Of a stretch of DNA of 20,804 nucleotides, positions 1 through 6,913 are shown one piece after another. Made by a program: the position numbers and the translations under genes. Numbering within the stretch: the first letter of the stretch is position 1; each line of letters begins with the position of its first letter. The stretch is from an uncultured Fretibacterium sp. (GTDB lineage: Bacteria; Synergistota; Synergistia; Synergistales; Aminobacteriaceae): assembly GCA_937915835.1 (NCBI GenBank), contig CALGHA010000121.1, forward strand, positions 1 through 20,804. Reading direction: 5' to 3'. The notes under the pieces are model-generated. The model did not search any database, was not told where the DNA came from, and saw only the letters and a program-made list of their open reading frames with translations.

Positions 1-197
1 TCGAGCAGATTTTTGACATCATCGCTAATTTGCATAAACAAGGTTCTACGATTTTGTTAGTCGAGCAGAATGCACAAATGGCCTTGAGTATTGCTAATAG
101 AGGCTACGTCATGGAGACCGGAAAAATTGTAACAACGGGAACAGGCCAGGAATTATTAGCGTCGCCGGAAGTTCGCAAGGCATATCTGGGCGGATAA
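1..197 (+). CDS. livF: Branched-chain amino acid ABC transporter ATPase LivF (3' end)
   Basis: This is the C-terminal ~64 residues of an ABC ATPase, cut by the window edge; the frame starts at base 3 and stops with TAA at 195-197. LLVEQNAQMAL followed by the ending VRKAYLGG is the tail typical of LivF, the cytoplasmic ATPase that pairs with LivG to drive Leu/Ile/Val uptake through LivHM. Walker A, the signature motif and Walker B lie upstream of the window, so they cannot be checked. LivF is usually the last gene of livKHMGF, and the AT-rich gap and new promoter that follow agree with an operon end here. Identification rests on recalled family C-termini and is fairly secure. Confidence 0.85.
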   Translation, partial: EQIFDIIANLHKQGSTILLVEQNAQMALSIANRGYVMETGKIVTTGTGQELLASPEVRKAYLGG

Positions 198-231
198 AAT
201 ATTTTGAGAGTTCAGCCCTCCTGAGAGAGAT

Positions 232-260
232 AAAAATTTTTTCGGGGGGGAATTTTTTTA
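232..260 (+). terminator. Possible weak terminator after livF
   Basis: An AT-only inverted repeat (AAAAATT at 232-238 with AATTTTT at 251-257) encloses a loop with seven G and is followed by T residues. The stem is weak, so this is only a possible intrinsic terminator. Confidence 0.3.
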
Positions 261-263
261 TTG

Positions 264-272
264 TGATATAAT
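264..272 (+). promoter_or_regulatory. Possible extended -10 element (TG-N-TATAAT)
   Basis: TGATATAAT matches an extended -10 exactly (TG at 264-265, TATAAT at 267-272). No -35 is evident, and it lies about 120 bases before the glycosyltransferase start. It could be an alternative promoter to the one at 289-316. Confidence 0.35.
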
Positions 273-288
273 TTCTGTAGAAAGGGGC

Positions 289-316
289 TTGACAAAATGC
301 AAATTTTCCTCATAAT
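289..316 (+). promoter_or_regulatory. Sigma-70-type promoter of the glycan operon
   Basis: TTGACA at 289-294 is a perfect -35. CATAAT at 311-316 is a 5-of-6 match to the -10, with a 16-base spacer. It is the best promoter upstream of the glycosyltransferase starting at 393. An AAGAC tandem repeat begins directly downstream. Confidence 0.6.
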
Positions 317-317
317 T

Positions 318-335
318 GACAAGACAAGACAAGAC
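318..335 (+). repeat. Short tandem repeat, AAGAC x3 plus a partial copy
   Basis: GAC followed by three copies of AAGAC lies just 3' of the -10 element, in the expected initiation region of the glycan operon. With so few copies it may be chance. Confidence 0.6.
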
Positions 336-392
336 ACTTATTGTTTGCTTTTCTGACCGTGTAAAATCTCTTTCTGGCTGTGAGGTTTGAAC

Positions 393-1286
393 ATGGCCGG
401 AGAGATTAAGATTGCTTATCTGATTATAGCTCACAGAGATCCTGAGCACTTAAAAGCTCTCGTCTCAGAACTCACGAAAAATGCAGATGTCTTCATTCAT
501 ATCAATAAACGCTCGGACATTAAGCCGTTCATTGAGGCCTTCGCGAGCTTTCAAAATATTCACAGAGTACAATTCATCAATAAAAGATACCGTGTTCGCT
601 GGGGCGGTTTCTCAATTCTGAAGGCAACGTTTGAGCTTCTCGAAAATGCGCTTGCAACGGAAGATTATGACAGAATAATTTTACTCACTGGCAATGATTA
701 CCCGTTAAAAAGCAGCCGCGAGCTTCAAAAGTTTTTCATGGAGAATAAAGACGTAAATTATTTATGCTCTCATGTTCTCAACACAGACAATCACTTTGCA
801 TTAAGATATTATGACCCATATGATATAAGGCTTCTGCATATATTTCTAAAAGTTGTTCGTATGAAATTCCCGAATTTTATCCTGCGAAAAAATCCTGATT
901 ATATTGAGTACAAAGGGATGAAATATTTCCCAAGAGGAATTACAGCAAAATGGGCCGTTACTGGAGACTGCGCGAAATATATTCTTGAGTTCTACAAAAA
1001 TAATCCAGGCTTCAATAATATCGTGAAATATATGCATGCTCCGGATGATTTTTATGTTGCGACAGTGATTTATTACTCACCTTTTCAAGCATCAGTATGC
1101 TTCGACAAAAATTTGTTCTTTAACAAACGAGGCTTATCCATAAAGGACAAAAAAGTTCTGGATATTTCCAATCACGATATGTTGATGCAATCAGGAGCTT
1201 TGTATGCTAAAAATTTTCTCACTGGAACGTCAGACACATTAATACGGGAGCTTCAAAGGCAGTGGAGCAATGAAATAAATGAATAA
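393..1286 (+). CDS. Core-2/I-branching-type glycosyltransferase (GT14)
   Basis: A 297-residue protein resembling bacterial members of family GT14 (core-2/I-branching enzymes), which in animals add beta-1,6-linked N-acetylglucosamine. Visible landmarks are the N-terminal KIAYLIIAHRDP strand, RWGGFSIL, and TGNDYPLKS, the family's conserved acceptor/active-site region. There is no signal peptide or membrane segment, so it probably works on the inner face of the membrane. The ATG at 393 is chosen because TGAGG at 381-385 sits 7 bases upstream; the TTG at 387 is too close to that site. It is the first gene of an apparent four-gene operon and overlaps the next gene by 8 bases. Family assignment is good; donor, acceptor and linkage are unknown. 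The neighbours suggest a phosphate-decorated surface glycan. Confidence 0.8.
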   Translation: MAGEIKIAYLIIAHRDPEHLKALVSELTKNADVFIHINKRSDIKPFIEAFASFQNIHRVQFINKRYRVRWGGFSILKATFELLENALATEDYDRIILLTGNDYPLKSSRELQKFFMENKDVNYLCSHVLNTDNHFALRYYDPYDIRLLHIFLKVVRMKFPNFILRKNPDYIEYKGMKYFPRGITAKWAVTGDCAKYILEFYKNNPGFNNIVKYMHAPDDFYVATVIYYSPFQASVCFDKNLFFNKRGLSIKDKKVLDISNHDMLMQSGALYAKNFLTGTSDTLIRELQRQWSNEINE

Positions 1287-2904
1287 TTTCACACTTCTTA
1301 TTCCTTCAGCAAAAATTATTCCCGAAGCTCTCCAGAATATAGGCAAACTCCCGGCTGTGATTTATCCTGTAAGCCAGAGAATTATCTTTGATTATCTTTA
1401 CGAGCAATACTCAGAAGCCGCTGAAAGAATAAAGATAATCTGTTATGAAAATTCTGAAGAAGTCATCAGGAAATTATCACATTACGGCGAAAAAATCAGT
1501 GTTCAGGTTCTAGATAAACTTAAAGATTTAGGCTACACGGTTTATTGCGGGCTTGAAGGCGAGAAAAATCCTGTGATCATAAATTTTGCGGACACGATTA
1601 TAACCGAGAATATTTATGAGCATGAACAGGATTGCTTTTATTACTCTGAGGATTATTTTTCTGACACATGGACTTTCTTTGAGATTGAAAACGGGACTTT
1701 GACGAAAATAATTGACAAGAAGCCCGGCGCATCAACTCAAAAGGGAAAATTATTCACGGGAGTATTCAAGATTAATGACCCTGAAAAATTCCGTTCATGT
1801 CTTGAGAATGCAATTGCTAAGCCTTCATGTGAAATTAATACGTTTTATCAGGCTCTCAAGGATTACAGCATAATCCATCCGTTGAGGGCCTTAAAAACTG
1901 AAAGCTGGTTCGACATTGGCCATATCGATAAATATTTTGGCTCCAGGCTTGAAGTCAGCGCGAGGGAATTTAATCACATCAAGATTGACCGTGCAAAAGG
2001 AATTCTGCATAAAACAAGCGATGATAAGGAAAAATTCATCAGAGAAATTAAATGGTATCTGAAACTTCCGGCCGAGCTTGAATACGTTCATCCGAGAATA
2101 TTTGATTACTCATTGCATTACACAAAGCCTGAAGTCTCGATGGAATATTACGCATATCACACGTTACATGAACTTTTTGTGTACGGAGATTTGAACTTTC
2201 ACCAATGGAGCGAAATTTTCAGGAGGATTTACTCAGTCTGTGAGGATTTCGGGCGTTACACGGTTAAAGGTGAGAATATTCGTCCTGCTCTCGAAGAAAT
2301 GTATCTAGTTAAAACTCTTGAACGTCTTGACAGCATGCGAAATAATCTCAAGTTTTCAGCTTTCTTCACGAATGATATTTACGTCAACGAGAAACAATAT
2401 CCTTCACTGAATGACTTACGCGAAATCCTGAGAAAGTTTATTCCTGAAATTCTTTATGATGTCGATAACTTCAGCATAATTCACGGGGATTTATGCTTCA
2501 CTAATATAATGACAGCGCCGGATATGTCGTTTATTAAGCTGATTGACCCTCGCGGAAGTTTCGGAGCTTATGACATTTACGGGGATCCTGATTATGACCT
2601 CGCAAAAATTCTTCACAGCATCGAGGGCAAATACGATTTCATAATCAAGAATTTATTCACATCAGATTTTAATCTTAATACAGCTTCAATCAAATACGAA
2701 ATTTTTGCTGGAAAATATAATTTCGACATGAGCAAATTATTCTGTGAGATTTTCTGCCCTGACATTAAGCGAATTAGATTTATCGAAGCGTTATTATTCT
2801 TAAGCATGATACCTCTTCACAATGAAAGTACAGCCCAGCAAGTTATCATGTTAGGAACCGGCCTAGAAATTCTTGATGAAATTATAAATATTACGAAAAA
2901 GTAA
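1279..2904 (+). CDS. Nucleotidyltransferase-like / choline-kinase-like phosphotransferase fusion
   Basis: A 541-residue two-part protein. The N-terminal ~230 residues follow the layout of a sugar nucleotidyltransferase (a template-like PVSQRIIFDYL strand, later ESWFDIGHIDKY), but I do not see the usual G-x-G-T-R nucleotide loop near the start; LIPSAKIIPEAL stands there instead. The C-terminal half is an aminoglycoside/choline-kinase-like phosphotransferase: HGDLCFTN at residues 402-409 supplies the catalytic Asp404 and metal ligand Asn409, and IDP at 422-424 supplies the second metal ligand, Asp423. Both are in family order. It overlaps the glycosyltransferase by 8 bases, suggesting coupled translation. 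The role is probably phosphorylation of a small alcohol, sugar or amino-alcohol for a surface glycan, as in phosphocholine or capsule systems. The substrate is unknown, and the N-terminal domain may be catalytically dead. Confidence 0.7.
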   Translation: MNNFTLLIPSAKIIPEALQNIGKLPAVIYPVSQRIIFDYLYEQYSEAAERIKIICYENSEEVIRKLSHYGEKISVQVLDKLKDLGYTVYCGLEGEKNPVIINFADTIITENIYEHEQDCFYYSEDYFSDTWTFFEIENGTLTKIIDKKPGASTQKGKLFTGVFKINDPEKFRSCLENAIAKPSCEINTFYQALKDYSIIHPLRALKTESWFDIGHIDKYFGSRLEVSAREFNHIKIDRAKGILHKTSDDKEKFIREIKWYLKLPAELEYVHPRIFDYSLHYTKPEVSMEYYAYHTLHELFVYGDLNFHQWSEIFRRIYSVCEDFGRYTVKGENIRPALEEMYLVKTLERLDSMRNNLKFSAFFTNDIYVNEKQYPSLNDLREILRKFIPEILYDVDNFSIIHGDLCFTNIMTAPDMSFIKLIDPRGSFGAYDIYGDPDYDLAKILHSIEGKYDFIIKNLFTSDFNLNTASIKYEIFAGKYNFDMSKLFCEIFCPDIKRIRFIEALLFLSMIPLHNESTAQQVIMLGTGLEILDEIINITKK

Positions 2905-2967
2905 ATATGTTTATGATTGACATGATTCGAAAGCAGCAAGCCATTATTATTAAGAAGGAGTAATTTT

Positions 2968-3366
2968 ATGTTCAGTGATTATACGTTCGTGTTCGATATT
3001 GACGGGACTTTATGCCCAATTAAGACGAAAGAAGAGAAATATGAAGATTTAATCCCGTATGAAAATGTTCTCGAAAAGCTGAGATATTACAAAGCTAACG
3101 GAGCAAAGATTGTTTTGCTGACTTCACGGAACATGAACACTTACGGCGGCAATCTCGGCTTAATCAACAAGCATACGGCTAAAATTCTGCTTGAATGGCT
3201 CGAAAAATGGGAAATTCCCTACGACGAGATAATTTACGGCAAGCCTTGGCCCGGACATAAAGGCTTTTACGTTGACGACAGGACGATTAGGCCCGATGAG
3301 TTTCTGAAGTATTCGCCGGAAGAGTTAAGCATGATTTGCGCGAGTTCGAGAAAGGATTTAATGTAA
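2968..3366 (+). CDS. Capsule-biosynthesis-type HAD phosphatase
   Basis: A 132-residue HAD-superfamily phosphatase. Motif I is FDIDGTLCP (nucleophile Asp10 and acid/base Asp12), motif II is the Ser in LLTSRN, and motif III is the paired Asp in YVDDRTI. The small size without a cap domain, together with the GKPWPGHKGFYVDD stretch, resembles the EcbF/BcbF capsule phosphatases found beside nucleotidyltransferases in capsule loci. GGAG at 2957-2960 lies 7 bases before the ATG. The stop codon abuts the next ATG with no gap. It probably dephosphorylates a sugar-phosphate or polyol-phosphate intermediate of the glycan made by this operon. The substrate cannot be inferred. Confidence 0.75.
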   Translation: MFSDYTFVFDIDGTLCPIKTKEEKYEDLIPYENVLEKLRYYKANGAKIVLLTSRNMNTYGGNLGLINKHTAKILLEWLEKWEIPYDEIIYGKPWPGHKGFYVDDRTIRPDEFLKYSPEELSMICASSRKDLM

Positions 3367-4083
3367 ATGGTAATAATTATTGCGATGGCAGGACTCGGCA
3401 CGAGATTTCGTAATGCCGGCTATAACTGTCCGAAATACATGATCGAAGCTAAGGGCAAGACTTTATTTGAGTGGTCGCTCGACAGCCTGAAAGATTATAA
3501 CTCTCACGTCTCGAAATATATTTTTGTCGTCAGAGCCGAAGATAACGCCGGAGAATTTATCCGTGAAAAATCTTCAAGCTATGATATTCCCGAAATTGAT
3601 ATTATTGAACTTTACCATATGACTGACGGCCAGGCTACGACGTGTATGCTTGCTCTTTCACGTTGTAAAGATGACGAAGCAATTTTGATTTACAACATTG
3701 ACACTTACGTTGAACCTTACGAGATGAAATATGAGGCAATTTCAGGCGATGGACATATCCCGTGTTTCAAGGCCGAAGGAACTCACTGGAGCTTTGTGAA
3801 AGTTGATAATTCGGGAAAAGTTGTAGAAGTTCGGGAAAAAGTCAGGATTTCCGATAATTGCAGTCTTGGGGCATATTATTTTTCATCAGCAGGATTATAT
3901 CGAGAGATTTATAGTGAATTTTACTCAGGAAGCGCCTCAATGAATGAGAAGTATATCGCTCCAATGTATAATTTCATGATTGAGAAGGGATTAAACGTAA
4001 CTATGAGCTTGATTAATCCGGAAAAAGTTCATGTATTGGGAACTCCTGAAGAATTAAAATGTTGGGTAAAAAGTGGTGGGTGA
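3367..4083 (+). CDS. Sugar-phosphate nucleotidyltransferase (capsule/LicC type)
   Basis: A 238-residue Rossmann-type nucleotidyltransferase. MAGLGTRF near the N-terminus is the nucleotide-binding G-x-G-T-R loop and CPKYMIEAKGK supplies the conserved Lys; YNIDTYV is in the position of the metal-binding Asp motif. Proteins of this type activate sugar- or alkyl-phosphates with CTP, UTP or dTTP. The ATG at 3367 directly follows the TAA of the phosphatase gene, so translation is probably coupled. Its last codons and TGA (4074-4083) lie inside the 3' end of tRNA-Val on the opposite strand, so the encoded C-terminus WVKSGG is partly set by tRNA sequence. With the upstream kinase and phosphatase it could form an NDP-activated donor. 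The substrate is unknown. Confidence 0.75.
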   Translation: MVIIIAMAGLGTRFRNAGYNCPKYMIEAKGKTLFEWSLDSLKDYNSHVSKYIFVVRAEDNAGEFIREKSSSYDIPEIDIIELYHMTDGQATTCMLALSRCKDDEAILIYNIDTYVEPYEMKYEAISGDGHIPCFKAEGTHWSFVKVDNSGKVVEVREKVRISDNCSLGAYYFSSAGLYREIYSEFYSGSASMNEKYIAPMYNFMIEKGLNVTMSLINPEKVHVLGTPEELKCWVKSGG

Positions 4084-4148
4084 TAGAAGAATCGAACTTC
4101 TGACCTCTTCCGTGTCAAGGAAGCGTTCTACCTCTGAACTAACCACCC
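4074..4148 (-). tRNA. tRNA-Val(GAC)
   Basis: Read on the minus strand the gene starts GGGTGGT and ends ATCACCC, a 7-base acceptor stem with one G-U pair, then discriminator A and an encoded CCA. The anticodon arm is CTTCC-TTGACAC-GGAAG, giving anticodon GAC (valine). The T-loop TTCGATT is normal. The last 10 bases overlap the 3' end of the nucleotidyltransferase gene on the plus strand. A good promoter lies upstream at 4174-4201. Confidence 0.95.
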
Positions 4149-4173
4149 ACGTGCTACGTGAACAACGCGGATA

Positions 4174-4201
4174 ATCATATCAAAATTTATTTTTTTGTCA
4201 A
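4174..4201 (-). promoter_or_regulatory. Promoter of tRNA-Val
   Basis: On the minus strand TTGACA (4196-4201) and TATGAT (4174-4179) are separated by 16 bases, ending about 25 bases before the tRNA 5' end. It runs divergently from the flagellin promoter, 20 bases away. Confidence 0.7.
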
Positions 4202-4221
4202 TTCACGATTATCATAAAAAT

Positions 4222-4248
4222 TAAAGTCAAGCGTTTTAACGCCGATAT
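4222..4248 (+). promoter_or_regulatory. Sigma-28 (FliA) promoter of the flagellin gene
   Basis: TAAA at 4222-4225, a 15-base spacer, then GCCGATAT at 4241-4248. This is a near-perfect flagellar sigma-28 promoter (consensus TAAA-N15-GCCGATAA). It predicts a leader of about 90 bases before the flagellin ATG and class-3 flagellar control. Confidence 0.85.
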
Positions 4249-4278
4249 ATAACCTGTGAGGGCACGGAAGCCGATAAA

Positions 4279-4338
4279 CTGCAAGGGAATGCAGCACAAA
4301 GAGAAAATAATTTAAGGAAATAATTTAATTGCAGGAGG
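4279..4338 (+). promoter_or_regulatory. Flagellin mRNA leader with CsrA-like GGA sites
   Basis: CTGCA (4279-4283) and TGCAG (4290-4294) form a 5-bp hairpin whose loop AGGGAA presents GGA. A second GGA occurs at 4316-4318, and a third is in the Shine-Dalgarno AGGAGG (4333-4338). A GGA in a hairpin loop plus a GGA in the ribosome site is the layout by which CsrA represses flagellin (hag) translation in Bacillus subtilis. No csrA or fliW is in this window, so the regulation is inferred. Confidence 0.45.
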
Positions 4339-4347
4339 CTAAACAAA

Positions 4348-6786
4348 ATGAGGATTTATCACAACATACCGGCACTCACGGCTTATAACTCCCTGAACTC
4401 GACCAATAATGCCATGGCGAAGACAATTGAAAAACTCTCGTCAGGACTTCGCATTAATTCAGCCGCAGACGACGCCGCAGGTTTCGCAATCTCCGAGAAA
4501 ATGCGTTCGCAGATATCAGGACTTGAAGTTGCAATCCGTAACACACAAGACGCTACATCAATGCTTCAGGTTGCAGAAGGTGCACTCGGCGAGACTAACT
4601 CAATGCTCCAAAGAATGCGTGAACTTTCAGTCCAGGCCAGCAACGACACTCTGACTTCACAGGACAGAAGCTATATTCAGCTTGAAATCGACCAGCTCAA
4701 AGATCAAATTGACAGGATCGCTAACACGACACAGTTCAACAAGAAGAGATTGCTCGACGGAAGCAGCGCAGGCATAACCTCATCAAGCAACTTGAGCGTA
4801 AAGGCATATGTTCGCGGCTCACTCAGGGAAATAGACCAGTTCGGACAGAAAAAATCATTTGAGGGCAACTACAAAATCACGGTCAACGTTGATCCAAGTC
4901 AGACAGGTTCCGGCCAAGTTCAGAAGTCCTCAATTATGACAATAAAGCATCCTAATGTTATTACTGACGTTCAGACGGTAAGCGACAACGGCATTGAAAA
5001 AGTTGCAGTAGATAATTTACCAGCCGGCGATTACAACGTTAATGCTGTTGACAGAGCGGCTGCATCAGCTACACTTACAGGAATTTACGGTTTCGATGTT
5101 GACAACTCGACATCCATAGAAGACATTTTAACTATCCAGACCGACACATCGAAGATTACGAATAACGCAAGTGTACTCTTTGAAGTCGTTGCAGTTGGAA
5201 CTGACAGCGTGACGTTAAAGGCAACATCAAACGTTTTGACGACATCAGGCAATGTTGAAAATTATCTTGAAGATAACATTGTAATCACCAATAGCACAAC
5301 CGCACTCGGAGAAAAACTCGGATTAGGCACTGACGGCGATTTAACTCAAGATCCGCCGGAAACAGCAATCTCAATGTCTCTTGACACAACATTATTAAAC
5401 AAGGTCAGCGTCGGTGATAAGTTTGTATATAATTTTAAGGCTGATGTAACAACTGCCACTTCAGGAGCTGATATTCAAGTTACAGCAGAGCAAGACCAGG
5501 ATTGGCCCTCCAAGTGGGGAGATTATGCAATCAGTGATAGCGATGGAGACTACTCAGTGGGCGGCCCAGTTCAGTTTGCAATTGATACAAGCGCGGCAGC
5601 TCCGACGGCCAACAAGGAAATTCACTTCCGCAATTTCTATCTTAACGGCGACAACGGAACAGTTTATGAGGGCGATATAATCCTCACGACTAACGATAAA
5701 TTTGAAACATACACACCGGCTACCGACGGAGAAAAATTAGCTTCATTCACGGCAGCTTACATCGGCAAGACCGCGACCGGCGACACCAAACTTCGCGACC
5801 TTAATACATTCTGGAACTCATCAGGTGTATTCATGCTCGATACTCCGCAGACGATCACGATCTCTCAGGGCGACGGCCAGACAGCTACAGTAACTCTTTA
5901 CGCAACTGATACGCTTCATGAGCTGGAGAACAAGTTCAATTATGCAATCGGAACTGAACTCGGCCAGGCTAAATACGTAACGGGCGACGGAGCAAGCAAG
6001 TTCTGCACGTTCGTAGAGAAGAGTACAGCTGATAGTCAGGGACTTGAAACAGTCGGCGGAACGTTCATGTTCAGGTCAATTCTTCCTGGCATGAAGGGAG
6101 ATTTGACATTCAGCGGCGACGAGGATTTGATTAATACGTTCGCTCTCAACGTCGTAAAAGAAAGCTCAACTCCTGCGTTCAGGGCTTCAATCTATGATGC
6201 TCACTCAGGAACTCCGGTCGCCACGAACATAAAAGTTGCTGATAATCGCTTAATCGGCGTGCTTCATCCGAACGTTGATATCGAGTTCGACGCTATGGCC
6301 AATATCAAAGCTGAATGGAGCGAGGTTGACAAGAACTTTATCCTTCAGCCTGACACGACAGCTTACGAGGCAGTTATTCACATCGTCGACAGCTCTACAG
6401 TGTTCCAGATCGGCGCGAATGAGGGCGAGGATATTGCAATCGATATCGGCGATATGTCCTCAGGTTCACTCGGTGTTAACGCAATCAACGTTTCAACTAG
6501 AGAATCAGCTTCGAAGGCAATCGGCATAATCGACGCGGCAATCAACACGGTATCAAGCCAGCGTGCGAAAATCGGAGCTTATCAGAACGCTTTAGAGTAC
6601 ACAAGCGAGAACTTGACCACGACGATGACGAACTTGACGGCGGCAGAGTCCAGAATTAGAGACGCAGACATGGCCGCTACGATGATGGAATTTGTGAAAC
6701 TGCAAATCCTCAACCAGTCCGGCACATCAATGCTCGCTCAGGCAAACCAGCTTCCGCAGTCAGTTCTCAGTTTGCTTCAAGGTTAA
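4348..6786 (+). CDS. fliC: Flagellin, large form with extended variable region
   Basis: An 812-residue flagellin. Residues 1-140 are the conserved D0/D1 helices (start MRIYHNIPALTAYNSL, then LSSGLRINSAADDAAGFAISEKMR and later TTQFNKKRLLDG). The last ~100 residues are the C-terminal D1/D0 helices (RAKIGAYQNALEYT to QANQLPQSVLSLLQG). Between them lie ~560 residues of Thr/Asp-rich surface domains, far more than in a common ~500-residue flagellin. One cysteine is present at residue 553, unusual for this normally Cys-free protein. AGGAGG sits 9 bases before the ATG, behind a sigma-28 promoter, and a strong terminator follows, so it is monocistronic. It would be exported by the flagellar type III system and form the filament. 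The N-terminus resembles Synergistota flagellins I recall. Confidence 0.95.
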   Translation: MRIYHNIPALTAYNSLNSTNNAMAKTIEKLSSGLRINSAADDAAGFAISEKMRSQISGLEVAIRNTQDATSMLQVAEGALGETNSMLQRMRELSVQASNDTLTSQDRSYIQLEIDQLKDQIDRIANTTQFNKKRLLDGSSAGITSSSNLSVKAYVRGSLREIDQFGQKKSFEGNYKITVNVDPSQTGSGQVQKSSIMTIKHPNVITDVQTVSDNGIEKVAVDNLPAGDYNVNAVDRAAASATLTGIYGFDVDNSTSIEDILTIQTDTSKITNNASVLFEVVAVGTDSVTLKATSNVLTTSGNVENYLEDNIVITNSTTALGEKLGLGTDGDLTQDPPETAISMSLDTTLLNKVSVGDKFVYNFKADVTTATSGADIQVTAEQDQDWPSKWGDYAISDSDGDYSVGGPVQFAIDTSAAAPTANKEIHFRNFYLNGDNGTVYEGDIILTTNDKFETYTPATDGEKLASFTAAYIGKTATGDTKLRDLNTFWNSSGVFMLDTPQTITISQGDGQTATVTLYATDTLHELENKFNYAIGTELGQAKYVTGDGASKFCTFVEKSTADSQGLETVGGTFMFRSILPGMKGDLTFSGDEDLINTFALNVVKESSTPAFRASIYDAHSGTPVATNIKVADNRLIGVLHPNVDIEFDAMANIKAEWSEVDKNFILQPDTTAYEAVIHIVDSSTVFQIGANEGEDIAIDIGDMSSGSLGVNAINVSTRESASKAIGIIDAAINTVSSQRAKIGAYQNALEYTSENLTTTMTNLTAAESRIRDADMAATMMEFVKLQILNQSGTSMLAQANQLPQSVLSLLQG

Positions 6787-6808
6787 AAATAAAACTCCAA
6801 CCCAGAAG

Positions 6809-6839
6809 GATCCGGCTAAAACGTCGGGTCTTTTTTTTT
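6809..6839 (+). terminator. Intrinsic terminator of the flagellin gene
   Basis: GATCCGGC (6809-6816) pairs with GTCGGGTC (6823-6830), including G-U pairs, around the loop TAAAAC. Nine T residues follow. Confidence 0.85.
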
Positions 6840-6863
6840 GCGCATAAAAACCTTTATATGTTG

Positions 6864-6876
6864 TATAATACTTTCA
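6864..6876 (+). promoter_or_regulatory. Probable -10 region of gapA
   Basis: TATAAT at 6864-6869 is a perfect -10, followed by ACTTTCA; no good -35 is seen at normal spacing. The same TATAATACTTTCA occurs before the hydrogenase gene at 16852-16864. Confidence 0.45.
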
Positions 6877-6913
6877 CACATTCAAAACTTTTCACAAATT
6901 GGAGGAATTTATT

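Noticed and set aside
4148..4161. CACG/CGTG inverted repeat just upstream of tRNA-Val as an attachment site or operator
   Set aside because: It is only four base pairs and partly within the tRNA start; there is no second copy in the window.
4255..4330. A c-di-GMP riboswitch in the flagellin leader
   Set aside because: The short hairpin and leader length do not match the class I or II riboswitch cores; the GGA-loop reading fits better.
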